Of a DNA stretch of 64,000 nucleotides, positions 1 to 10,014 are shown in pieces. Both the position numbers and the translations under genes were made by a program. Within the stretch, counting starts at the first letter, position 1, and each line of letters begins with the position of its first letter. The notes under the pieces were generated by a model. The model did not search any database. It was given only the letters and a program-made list of their open reading frames with translations, and was not told the DNA's origin. The DNA is from Pisolithus tinctorius (lineage: Eukaryota > Basidiomycota > Agaricomycetes > Boletales > Pisolithaceae). The stretch spans positions 1,302,001-1,366,000 of the forward strand of contig JANFAH010000006.1 in NCBI GenBank assembly GCA_024663395.1, written 5' to 3'.

Positions 1-689
1 CTCACTCTGCACCAACTCCACCTGCCCTCTATCGTTTACAAGCCTTCTCTGCCCTGGCTGCTGTCAGACTTGGTAACAGCTTACCATCAGACTGTGCAGA
101 CCATTTTCCAAAGGGTCATGGACCCTTGCCAGTCCAGCCTTTGGACTTCTCCTTGACAGCACACAGTCAGGTACTCCACAGCATGCACACCTCATGGTTC
201 AGCACCTAGACTGTTCCCTTTTTGGTTTGCTCTATGTTACCTGTCATATGTTTCTCCATCTTCCCTTCATTCATCATCCAGGAAGTTTTTACTTGAAAAT
301 TTACAAGTCTCTGTATGTCAGTTCTGATTCCAGTTACTGTACCTCTATAGTAGTATATAAGCATGTACAGTACTCTGCCATTCTCCAGTACAAATATCAC
401 TAAAGTTCCTACTCCTTCTCTCTCTGTCTTCTGTCTGTTGGGGTTATCTCTGATCTTCTGTCTGCTCTCTACCTCTGAAATATGAGGGCTGAGATCATGC
501 AAGGGGGTAGTGCATGAGCTAAACCTGACACCCTCACTCTGCTCTGCTCCTGCCTCAGTGGACTTTGTCCCTGCTGATCCTCTGCTAGTCAGAGTTCCAT
601 TCATCTGTGTCAGACTTGCTTCCATACCTCTCCTCAGACCTTGTCTAGCATCAGAGTTGGTCAGAGTAGACCTGGACTTGACAGCATGG

Positions 690-1033
690 GAAACTGACCA
701 GTCTCAGAGTGCACACAGGGGGAAGCTGTAGAAATATCTGTAGGCTACCTCAGTAGTGAACAAACTACTGATTGTATTACTGTACCTGTAGGCTACTACA
801 GGATGTCAGTATAGTAGAATACTTGGAATATGAACAGACTTACCCTCAGTAGTGAACAAACTACTGAGGGAATCCTAGTAGGAAATACTACAAGTATGTG
901 CGCTTTTTGTGCTTATGTAAGCACACCAGCATCGCACCTAAGTACCAACAAACAGTGGCACTTTATGTTCCAACAGAAGCCAGTCTGGGGTTGGATCTAC
1001 CTTCCTTGGTCTCAGCTTATGTGCTGTACCCTT
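690..1033. repeat. Interrupted copy of a dispersed repeat
   Basis: Bases around 697-733 and 971-1033 match, in reverse complement, the continuous stretch near 3855-3945 (shared landmarks include CACACAGGGGGAAGCTG and TTGGATCTACC). In the copy here the two halves are separated by about 240 bases (734-970) that contain their own short inverted motifs (AGTAGTGAACAAACTACTGA appears twice in part). This looks like a repeat into which a second, small element inserted. Its right half stops exactly where the palindromic element begins. No coding content is seen. Confidence 0.55.
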
Positions 1034-1677
1034 ACAGTGGCTCACAAAATTGTCCCAATATTTGCATGTCTTTCATTAATCATGGTGTATTGAGTGAACT
1101 ATCATTATTGAGTCCAAGGTATTGGTGGATGGATCAAAGCAGCTGGTCATGGCTCTCTGATGAGCCATATTACATAATATTTGGATAGAATCTGATGACA
1201 GAATACCCAAATGAAAATGAGAGCTCACTGGGACAATTATGTAACTTTGTGATATATTGGGGATGTAGTCCTTGGGAACACATATAAAACATGGTGATAT
1301 GCTCACTGATGCCTACATAATGTATCACATGGTCTAATGAATTATTTGTCAACAAACAAACAATGCCAAAGAGTGATTTTGCACCACTAAGCCTCCTTGC
1401 TGTAACACAAGTCAAGAAATGACCATTCTGGCTCATCAGGAACATTCTCTCAGAGCAACCTCAGCAAATTCTGGTGTACACTATAGTATAATCAATGGAA
1501 TATGCCATCAGCACCATTGGTCTCTTCAGAGACCTGCTGGAAGTCATCTCCTGCACTGTTTCCCCACCAATGCCCCATGTGTCCTGGAACTAATCAGTAC
1601 TGTGAGAGCTGAAAATGATGTGGAGGTCCAATCTGGCATTCATCCTATCATAAACAAACCAATCACCCATTAACTAG
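1033..1677 (+). repeat. Left arm of the palindromic element
   Basis: This arm is an almost exact reverse complement of 1970-2613. It starts at the TA-CAGTGG terminus and fades near 1677, after which the two sides no longer match. The 91-codon frame read on one strand here recurs unchanged in the other arm, which reflects the repeat and not a gene. Confidence 0.85.
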
Positions 1678-1969
1678 TGCATTTCTGTGAAGGGGAAACT
1701 GGTATGGAGGTCAGGATAAAGCTAAACCCTCTCTCACTCCAGGTACCATGGGAGGGATATGCTACTGAGCTACCAGGTTGCACATTCCTGGCCTTCTATC
1801 TGGCACTGGATATTTCCTTTAGTCTTATATGATCAAATAACTCCTTCCCAGTGATCCCCAGTTCAGCTCAGAGTACAGTCTGGCCAACCCTCCCATGATA
1901 CTGGGAGTGCCCAGGAGGGTTGTGCTTCACCTGAGCTTTCAGGCAGGCTTTTCTTCAGCTATGATGTAA

Positions 1970-2613
1970 TAGTTAGTGGGTGATTGGTGTGCTTATGATA
2001 GGATGAATGCCAGATTGGACCTCCACATCATTTTCAGCTCTCACAGTACTGATTAGTTCCAGGACACATGGGGCATTGGTGGGGAAACAGTGCAGGAGAT
2101 GACTTCCAGCAGGTCTCTGAAGAGACCAATGGTGCTGATGGCATATTCCATTGATTATACTATAGTGTACACCAGAATTTGCTGAGGTTGCTCTGAGAGA
2201 ATGTTCCTGATGAGCCAGAATGGTCATTTCTTGACTTGTGTTACAGCAAGGAGGCTTAGTGGTGCAAAATCACTCTTTGGCATTGTTTGTTTGTTGACAA
2301 ATAATTCATTAGACCATGTGATACATTATGTAGGCATCAGTGAGCATATCACCATGTTTTATATGTGTTCCCAAGGACTACATCCCCAATATATCACAAA
2401 GTTACATAATTGTCCCAGTGAGCTCTCATTTTCATTTGGGTATTCTGTCATCAGATTCTATCCAAATATTATGTAATATGGCTCATCAGAGAGCCATGAC
2501 CAGCTGCTTTGATCCATCCACCAATACCTTGGACTCAATAATGATAGTTCACTCAATACACCATGATTAATGAAAGACATGCAAATATTGGGACAATTTT
2601 GTGAGCCACTGTA
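1970..2613 (-). repeat. Right arm of the palindromic element
   Basis: Reverse complement of 1033-1677 with only a few differences, mostly at the inner end near 1985-1995. It ends at CCACTG-TA, the mirror of the left terminus. The high identity of the arms means they either formed recently or are kept alike by gene conversion. Confidence 0.85.
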
Positions 2614-3236
2614 TGTGTTACACCTCAACCAACCCCCTTTCCATTTTTGGTCACATGACACTTATGTGTTTGTGACTCTCAGCTTCCAGGTTGTCACCAT
2701 TGTCACCATGTCCATTTGGGCTGTGGTCTGGGTCATCCACCACCCATGGAAGGAGTTAGTCATGGTCTAGAGCCTTCACAGTGTCATTGCCATTGCTGCA
2801 CTTTGATTGCCCCATTGTGTGTTTCATCTGTTTCATTCCTTGTTTATACTTGTACAGTATGTCTTTCCACCTTGTTTCCTGTCAGCTGCTAGGCCCCCTC
2901 ACTGCACTTGATTGTGCAGCTGGTTTGGGCAGTGTTTCCTTCACTACAGAGTCATACTGACTCATTACTATTCATCATTTACTGTCCACGGCAGATTACT
3001 GTTTACAGAGTTATTGTGTGCCCTCTTCAGGGAGGTATATAAAGTAGAGCTACAATACTCTGTAACCTTAGTTTTTCACTACCTTGCAAATCCCTTAAAC
3101 ATACTCTCTTCTCACCTCCTCTGTGTTGGATCCCCCTTCCAGAAGGAGCCCATCAAAGTCAGTATCACCAAAGGGATCCATAGGGGTTATGACAAGTTTG
3201 GCCCATAGTGTGTTTCTCCCTCACTTCATGTCTAGT

Positions 3237-3850
3237 TGTCATATTCATGACTCTCAGACTCAAGCCTGGTCCACTCTGGACCCCCTAGCCCCTATCTCTG
3301 GTCAAGTCCAGTCCTAGTTCAACCTAGAAAAACCAACTCCAGCCCTAGAAAACCCAACTCTGGCCTGGATAACTCAAGTCTGGTGTTTTACCCCTATCTC
3401 CAGTGCACTCTGGCCTCCCAGCCTTGCACTGCTCCACCCTGGTCCTTCCAGGTCCATGTCCAGGTCACCCAGACATAACTCCAGTCTGTTCTCCTATGCT
3501 TGTGCTATATTTAGTCTAGTCCTTTCATCTGACTTCTGCTTACTGTACAAAACCTGTTCTGACTCCAATTATGCCAGTCACCTGGACTTTGACTATTACT
3601 CTTGGCACAGCCTCTGTGGCTGTCCACACCTTGCTAATCATTTTGCTAATAGCTTATTAACAAGTCTGGCTCTATGTTCATTACCCCAGACTGGCCTCAT
3701 GTATATAACCCCTGTACATACTTCATAGCACCTCAGTCAGAATATCAACTTAGTATTACCCTCAACTCTGTATTGCCCCTTGAGTCTTCTTAATAGCTAA
3801 GGCTGAGCCTTAAGCTATGTATCCCCAGCCCCTATCCTGGACCTCTCCCC
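3237..3850 (+). repeat. LTR-like repeat, left member of an inverted pair
   Basis: This segment matches 4155-4740 in reverse complement, with more divergence than the palindrome arms. Shared landmarks are the GACTCTCAGACTCAAGCCTGG-like start, a TATATAACCCCTGTACATA-like stretch near 3700, and TTAATAGCTAAGGCTGAGCC near 3790. The TGTCATAT start and the internal TATA-like sequence suggest long terminal repeats of a retroelement. No reverse transcriptase, integrase or primer-binding site is seen between the copies, so these may be solo LTRs inserted in opposite orientation. Confidence 0.5.
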
Positions 3851-4154
3851 AGCTTGCATAAGGGTACAGCACATAAGCTGAGACCAAGGGAGGTAGATCC
3901 AACCCCAGACCAGCTTCCCCCTGTGTGCACTCCAAGACCAGTTAGTTTCCCACACTACTGGCCTTGTTCCCACACTCCTGTCCTTGAGTCCAGACTCCCA
4001 GACTTGGCCCCTGTCTCCTGGCCTTGACTCCAGTCACCTGGCCTTAGCCCCTGTCACCTGGTCTTGAAGCCCAGTCACCTGAGGGTAAACCCATACTTCA
4101 CACTAGTCCATTTGATGAAGCCACCACATTGGAGCATAACATTATGCAAGCCAG

Positions 4155-4740
4155 GGAGAGGTTTGGGACAGGGGCTGGGATAGCTTAAGGCTCAGCCTTA
4201 GCTATTAAGAAGACTTGGAGGGTGATACTAAGTTGATATTCTGACTGGAGTGCTATGAAGTATATACAGGGGTTAAATACATGAGGCCAGTCTGGGGTAA
4301 TGAACATGGAGCCAGACTTGTTAATAAGCTATTAGCAAGATGATTAACAAAGGGTGGACAGCCACAGAGGCTGTGCTAAGACTAATAGTCAAAGTCCAGG
4401 TGACTGGCATAACCAAAGTTGGACACAGGTTTCATACAGTAAGCAGAGATCAGGGACTAAAACTAAATATAGCACAAACATCAGAAAACAGACTGGAGTT
4501 GTGTCTGGGTGACCTGGACATGGACCTGGGAGGACTGGGGTGGAGTAGTGCAAGGCTGAGAGGCTGGAGTGGACCAGAGATAGGGGTAAAACACTGGACT
4601 TGAGTTATCTAGGCTGGACTTGGGTCACTTAGGGCCAGAGTTGAGCTATCCAGGCTGGAGCAGGTCTGGACTTGACTGGAGATAGGGGCTAGGGGTCTGG
4701 ACTGGACCAGGCTTGAGTCTGAGAGTCACATATGTGATAC
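4155..4740 (-). repeat. LTR-like repeat, right member of an inverted pair
   Basis: Inverted, imperfect copy of 3237-3850, ending near the GACTCTCAG-type terminus at about 4725. The spacer between the two members (3851-4154) includes the uninterrupted form of the dispersed repeat found broken at 690-1033. The divergence is mostly transitions and short gaps, in keeping with an old repeat. Confidence 0.5.
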
Positions 4741-5129
4741 TTGTGATGGATAGAGAATGGTAATATTTTAGAGCAAAGATTCTTTGAATATCCAGAACCA
4801 GGAGAACTGTAAATATTCTGGTGGTGGTGACTACCTTGCTTGTGATTTTGGGGCTGGAATTTATATATTTGCTGGTGGATTAGTGTCATTTATAACTATT
4901 TTGTAGCTCAGTTTTTGGAAGGGCACAGCTGTTCATAAAACTAACATAACAGTACACTGTAGGGGACAATATTTGTCAGTGCATGCTCTAAGTCCCTATG
5001 TAAACAGGTCAAGCAATTATGGGAAAGTTGCCACAAAACATGTTACCTTGCACTACAACTAGATCCTGGACATGGAGATGCATCTAATTGTGGGAATGTA
5101 TCAAGGATGGTGAACAGCTCAAGGAAGAG

Positions 5130-5275
5130 GGTAAATGAATGGGTTCTACATGAATCATGTGGATCTCACTTCTATTTGTGCAGTTTGGAGGAGGACCATT
5201 TGGTGGAGGACATGGACAGTTCAGTGGAGGTAAAAGTTTCCATTTCCATAGCTCATCTACAAATAATGACTTTGT
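5130..5275 (+). pseudogene. Remnant of the DNAJC7-like gene 3' end
   Basis: Read on the plus strand, this piece still resembles the Gly/Phe-rich tail of the J-domain co-chaperone encoded at 13953-15928 (for example FGGGPFGGG). It is part of an inverted copy of the 13.3-14.1 kb region. Every CpG present in the intact gene over this stretch is missing here, mostly replaced by TpG or CpA. There is no upstream J domain or TPR region, so this is a fragment only. Confidence 0.7.
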
Positions 5276-5401
5276 TTGAATGTTGAGATGCATTGTTTGT
5301 AATGCAACTTTGTACACTACTATACTTATGTAAAGTAAGTAGTTCCGCGGGAAATACCGCAAGTTGGACGGTGAGTCCTAGTACCCCCCTAAAAAACAGA
5401 A

Positions 5402-5898
5402 TCACTTATTCACTCTCAAGACCATCTCTTCCAGCGTAATTGCCCGATACTCGTCTCCTTCAGGAGCCCACACAGCATCACCGTGGACATAAACCAATAT
5501 CCCACCCTTCCCGCTCGCGTTCGACACTCTAAACAGGGGCATACACGACTTCTCATGTGCTCTTCCGATGGGTATATATAGCAAATTGTGTTCCGCCCCG
5601 TAGTCTTCAACGATAGTACGGAACGTGACTTCTTGCGTCCGCGACGGCACTGTCCTCTTCGGTGGAGTTGATGTAGTTGGTCCAACCGCAGTCGCCGCAA
5701 GCTCTGCCCGGTAGTCAGGCCGCTCGAGTTTCTTCGGTGCACCAGGCCCTAGCTCTATGGCCGTATTAACCAGCTATAAACCCCTCGTGAATCCACGCGC
5801 AACACCAGGCATGTTTTGCACGTTCTCGGGGAAGGTAGCCTTCCAGAACGAGTACCACTGTGCTGCCTCCTCAAAGCTGACGCGCGGCTGGATGTGCT
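5402..5898 (-). pseudogene. Broken copy of the TFIP11 3' end
   Basis: Read on the minus strand, this segment repeats the last ~165 codons of the TFIP11-like gene at 11467-13835, starting at the QPRVSFEE stretch and ending with the same LEEMVLRVNK terminus. A CAG codon of the intact gene (TRGLQLV) is TAG here, near 5772, so the frame is stopped, and a short deletion lies near 5670 in the Pro-rich linker. No G-patch or upstream exons are present. It is a non-functional duplicate that still has normal CpG content, unlike the DNA immediately to its left. Homology stops abruptly near 5898. Confidence 0.8.
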
Positions 5899-6574
5899 CC
5901 GATCGATTTTCAACTGTTGAGGAAGCGGCCTGACAGCGCACCACGAGCAGAGCGTTTGAGTTACATGGATGAGATACGTCGCAGGTGAATGATACGGAGG
6001 TGGTGTCAACCGTAAGCGTTGTTGACGTATCATGGAAGACTTGACGAAAGCCCAGGAGATTTCCTGCCGAATACGCTGAGGGACGTGCCGCTTTCAAAGT
6101 TGGACGTGGAGTAGGACTTTTTTAAACCCCTACAAGGGTGAAGCCACTTTCGCGAGGCGATGGGTTGACCGACAAAAAATGACCCTCACGCTTGTCAAAT
6201 GTACTGACTGCCTAGGCTTGCTCGTCGTCAGCGCCACCGCAAGGGTATCGGGGAGGCGAAGAACGGTGTAGTGTCGTCGCGAATATCCCTGTGTTGGTCG
6301 ACATCTTGGTAAGCTATGTGATGTTCTGAGTGGCCAAACTAATCGAGCAGTGGAAGCTGCTCTGAAAGACGGAGAAGGTCATGCAAGACGTTGGGGTGAT
6401 TGGCTGCCATGTCGTCGATGATCTGGCAGTGTCACCGCAGGTCACCACAGCTTTGAAACAAGCCAAATTTGGAATTCGTAGTCAAGCGTAAATGACCGAC
6501 GGTTGTGGCGTAGTCAGCTAATGCAAGCTAACTGTCTACAAATTACATCAGACGTAAGGTGCATGGCTTCGCAA
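5899..6574. other. Intergenic stretch
   Basis: Between the end of the duplicated segment and the UPF0662 gene. A minus-strand frame running out of the pseudogene to about 6097 has no recognisable similarity and is probably accidental. I see no tRNA, repeat or clear regulatory motif. Confidence 0.5.
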
Positions 6575-8594
6575 CTATTCAATGTCGTCTTCACAGGTTG
6601 ACTCTGGGTCTCGGTCGTCGTCATCATCATAGTACTGATTATTCTCTTCGTCCATGGATTCCTTCAACTAAATTCTGTCATGAGTAATAAATATGGTGAA
6701 GAAAAGATCACTCCACGCACCATCTCCAAGAGCTCATGACATTCATTCAAGTGTGCCATGACGATTCCCTGACCTTCGGGAACACTTCCATCGACACCCA
6801 CGAACTTTCCATCTTTCCTCATGGAGTCGATCTGGTATAACGCCAGTTGATACTAAACATGACCAATTAACATCGGAAAGTGGGCAACGAATGACGAGGT
6901 GATGACACACGGGGTAAAGATCTCGAGGACTAAATGGACCCCCATACTTGTACACTTCGTTCAGGCACTTCTTGACTGTAGAGAGCTTGTTGGCCTAATA
7001 GATTGGTGGTGAGCAGAGAGCGCATGGTCCAACACCACGATTTCACTCACTATGGGGATCAGTTCTTCTGACACTGGCTCACTCGATGAGAGTAGCCGGT
7101 ATATCAGGCCGTAACACCGCCGGAGTAGGTAGAGGAGGACCTGCAAGCGCAGTGGTCAGTTTGTCTGACTATTACAAGAAGAATTCTCTCACATATTGTC
7201 CTGGAGGCCGGTTGCCATCTGCGTCCACAAATTTGCCATCAATCCGCATTTTATCGATTTCCTGGAGACTCAAAGAATAATTGTACAGATCGGTCTCCCT
7301 CAAGCTCCATCGGTGTGTGAGCACAAGGTTCTCCAACTCAGCACGGAGTTCCTCCAATCGGTCGTGTATCGGCTTCAGAGAGCTGGCGACATTCTTAGAT
7401 TCATCTTGAGCCTTTATTTGCTGTAAGATGTCGAAGCATTCTTCCAAGAGGGATGAACAAATAGCCTGGGACGTAGGTACTATGCCGCCTGGACCGAGGA
7501 ACTTCCCATTTACCCGTTTCCTACGAGAGGCGTGGCAGTCACTGTCAATCGCTGCCCTGGTATATCGCTGGCGCAGCAGTGCACCAATCACGAGGAAAGG
7601 GTACTCAACGAATCAATCTTTCGGAGCTCCTCAGCGAGAGGTTTTAGCTCCGCCTTGTGGCTTCCTTCTTTTACAGCCAGGGCGACCAGCTGACGTCGAA
7701 TAGTGATCAAGCGTTGGTGAATGGGAATGAGCTCGACAGAGATGTCGGACAATGATTCCTGTAGTGACCGCACGATAGCATCTTTATACGAGAAGGCTAG
7801 TGAGTGCTGCGGCCGCATCTAAATTTGGAGGATATAAATGAGCAGATATATACCTAACTCGTTAAGTTGTCGCTCCAGCAACTTCGTCATTGCTTCCGGA
7901 TGCTTCCCGCTCTCGGCATCGTGCTGGACCATAGATCGCAGTTCTTGCAAGCGACGTTGAAAGGGAAGGACATCAGACTCATTGTATAGGCCCGATTCCT
8001 CCATATGCGTGAGAATTTGCTGAAGTAAAGGGAGTGTTCCGTCAGTACGACTTCATGATGATGGACAACAAGAGGGATCTGCTGAAAAAGGTCAGGGCTA
8101 CGCAGCAACTTCGCTCCCGAAAAGACGGGTAGAGATCCCCATTCGTCACACGTCGAAGACGCATTAGTATCGTAAACGGAAGACGAGTAGCTCTTCGAGG
8201 TCGAGAGAAGGGGATATATTTATACTAACCCGCATGGATGCCAGCTGTGAATACGCTGCGGGACATTCCTTTGTCTTTCCGAGCGTGAGATAGCAAAGCG
8301 ATAACAGACTGAACACGTCGGCAAGGGTGGTGTCGACACGATTGTTGTAGGTGGTGTTATCGTCACGCACGTCGTTGAGTTTGGTGACTGCCAGGGTGAA
8401 GGGGTCAGCATCGCACAGGAAAAAGACGGCGGAAACACGCCACCTTGCTTCACGACGGCTTGGTATAGGGCATTGACTTCGGATGGCTTGATATACTCAG
8501 CGCGATCTCTCTTCAAGGCGGTAAGCCGGTTTCGGATGCTGCGGTGGTCAAGGGTTTCGTACCGGGCAGGAGCGGCAATGTGTACACGACTCAC
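6575..8594 (-). CDS. UPF0662 / DUF2408 family protein
   Basis: Joined across about eight introns this gives a protein of about 457 residues. It starts MSRVHIAAPARYETLDHRSI and ends in an acidic tail (YYDDDDDRDPES then CEDDIE). The body has the repeated charged motifs of the family (LGPGG and KIDSKRVNGKF, QEIDKMRIDGKFVDADGNRP, QIDSMRKDGKFVGVDGS). The family is conserved in fungi (yeast YPL260W is a member); its biochemical role is not established, so none is assigned. Near 8388-8443 the frame can only be continued by a 56-nt intron (GTGGCG donor, CTGAC branch, GGCAG acceptor) or else there is a frameshift. The intron at about 8020-8229 is long for this genome and may hide another small exon. 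Confidence 0.8.
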
Positions 8595-9034
8595 TTTATC
8601 ACAGCCTCGAGGATGGGCAGTTCTGCGGTATAAAATGGAATGGGATCAGGACAATGGGTCTCTCTCAACCTTGCTGCTACTTGCCCTCCTGTGCGACCGG
8701 TGCATTGATCATTGCGTGCGAACCGACGACGATATTATACTCCCTTTAATTTGATCTGGCTAGTCCTGTCGAGGCTAAAGTTGGTATGCTTTGCGGGTAA
8801 CCAGCGTCTCCTTGATAGCTGATAAGTTGTTGCTCAGACTACCCTGCAATTAATTTCTGCCGAGTCCATCTTTCAAATATCATTTTCCATCCTCCTCTGA
8901 TGATCGGAAAAGGCAAATCTAGCTTCAGTTTCCCACGCATGCTGTATCTGATTATATAATCACCAGTGCCAGTCACTCGTCCTTGCCTTCCACCACCGCC
9001 GAGCCACAGAGTCTCTCCTCAGCCAAATACCACC
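8595..9034. other. Divergent intergenic region
   Basis: Lies between the start codons of the UPF0662 gene (minus) and the first tropomyosin gene (plus), so it probably carries both promoters. The only motif I can point to is an AT-rich TATA-like site about 75 bases before the tropomyosin ATG. Confidence 0.5.
8951..8960 (+). promoter_or_regulatory. TATA-like element upstream of tropomyosin
   Basis: The sequence ATTATATAAT lies about 75 bases before the tropomyosin start codon, with a CT-rich tract and an ACCACC leader just before the ATG. The position fits a TATA box for a well-expressed cytoskeletal gene, but this is inferred from position alone. Confidence 0.35.
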
Positions 9035-9675
9035 ATGGACAAGATCAAGGAAGTCCGTGTTTTTCCATGTGTCTTCGTCTCTCGTGCTCATCGCACCTGT
9101 AGAGAATGACTGCTTTGCGTAATGAAGCAGACGCCGCAGCCGAGCGGGCAGAAGCTGCGGAAGCCAAAAGCAAATCGTTGGAACTAGAACTGTACAAGAA
9201 GGACCAGGAAATCACGTCTTTGAACCACAGAGTATCTGTCCTTGAAGCAGACCTGGAGAAGGCGGAGACAAAGGTCACCGAGCTCAAGACATCTTCTGAA
9301 GACAGCGCACACTCTAAAACAACAAGCGAGAACCTTATTCGCAAAGTTGCATTGCTTGAGGAGGAACTAGACGCGACAGAGAAGAATGTCAAGGAAACGA
9401 TGGAGAAGTACGTCTTGCTTGCCACTGACCACGAGATCGCTTCTGATCACGATCGTAGACTGCGGCAAGTAGACGTCAAGGCAGAGCACTTTGAACGCCA
9501 AGTCCAGCGGCTCGAACAGGAACGTGACAATTGGGAGAAGAAATACGAGGTACGTTTTGCCATGGATACGCTTGCATACGGTAATTACTTACCCGGCAAA
9601 CAGGAAATGCAAGCCAAGTACAAGGCCTCCAAAGACGAACTGGACGAATTGGTAAAATCCATGGATCTCATCTAA
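9035..9675 (+). CDS. TPM1: Tropomyosin
   Basis: Four exons (9035-9052, 9103-9407, 9459-9549, 9604-9675) encode 161 residues, the same length as fission yeast Cdc8. The start MDKIKERMTALRNEAD is preceded by CACC. The whole protein is a continuous alpha-helical coiled coil with heptad spacing, rich in Glu, Lys, Ala and Leu, and ends KASKDELDELVKSMDLI. Tropomyosin forms dimers that polymerise along actin filaments and govern formin cables and the contractile ring. The first intron has an unusual GTCCGT donor. A shortened relative with the same last two exon lengths lies immediately downstream. Confidence 0.93.
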
Positions 9676-10014
9676 GCTTAGTATTTGGTGCCAATACCAC
9701 GCGTTACACCCTTCCGCGAGTCCACCATTTATTTGCTTTCTTCACGCTACTATCGTCATCACCATTTTCTTCAATCTGTACGCCTATTACCTTGCCACGT
9801 CTTACACCCTACATAATTGGTTGCTATTAGAACCCGATAAAATGACTAACTGTTGGATGGTGATCCGCTCGGCGCATATATCTTTCTGAAGTCAACGGGC
9901 CCATTGCTAGGGGTTGCATTGGTTAGAGTTTGTGTAATCAGCACGGGTACAGCGATTAGATTTGATGACAAGGAGGCGCTTGTTGATTATCTCCTCCCTC
10001 CAGCCCCAGGTGCA
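9676..10014. other. Spacer between the two tropomyosin genes
   Basis: No gene is supported here. An open frame entering from about 9853 runs into the second tropomyosin start but has no similarity of its own. CT-rich tracts are present and may belong to the 3' end of the first gene and the leader of the second. Confidence 0.45.

Larger units (their letters stand above)
1033..2613. mobile_element. TA-flanked palindromic (foldback) element, Tc1/mariner-like ends
   Basis: Two arms of about 640 bases are inverted copies of each other, separated by about 290 bases. The outer ends read TA-CAGTGGCTCACAAAAT and its complement, so the element is bounded by TA on both sides, the target duplication used by the IS630/Tc1/mariner superfamily, and the CAGT start is common in that group. 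Neither arm encodes a recognisable transposase and no DDE/DDD catalytic block is seen, so it would be non-autonomous. The arms differ at only a few positions. The whole element contains no CpG. Classification as a Tc1/mariner-derived foldback element is inference from the ends. Confidence 0.65.
1..5345. other. Gene-free, CpG-depleted repeat block
   Basis: Scanning by eye I find only four CpG dinucleotides in this stretch (near 33, 901, 933 and 2989), although base composition is not extreme and the DNA to the right is rich in CpG. TG and CA are correspondingly common. No open frame here is long or resembles a known protein; the frames that exist are mirrored shadows of repeats. The block contains the palindromic element, the inverted LTR-like pair and dispersed repeat fragments listed separately. 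The pattern fits decayed transposable elements whose methylated CpGs were converted to TpG/CpA, a known fate of repeats in CpG-methylating basidiomycetes; the mechanism is inferred. Confidence 0.8.

Noticed and set aside
1170..2476. Mirrored open frames of 76-91 codons on both strands
   Set aside because: They are identical because they lie in the two arms of an inverted repeat; no transposase or other motif is visible.
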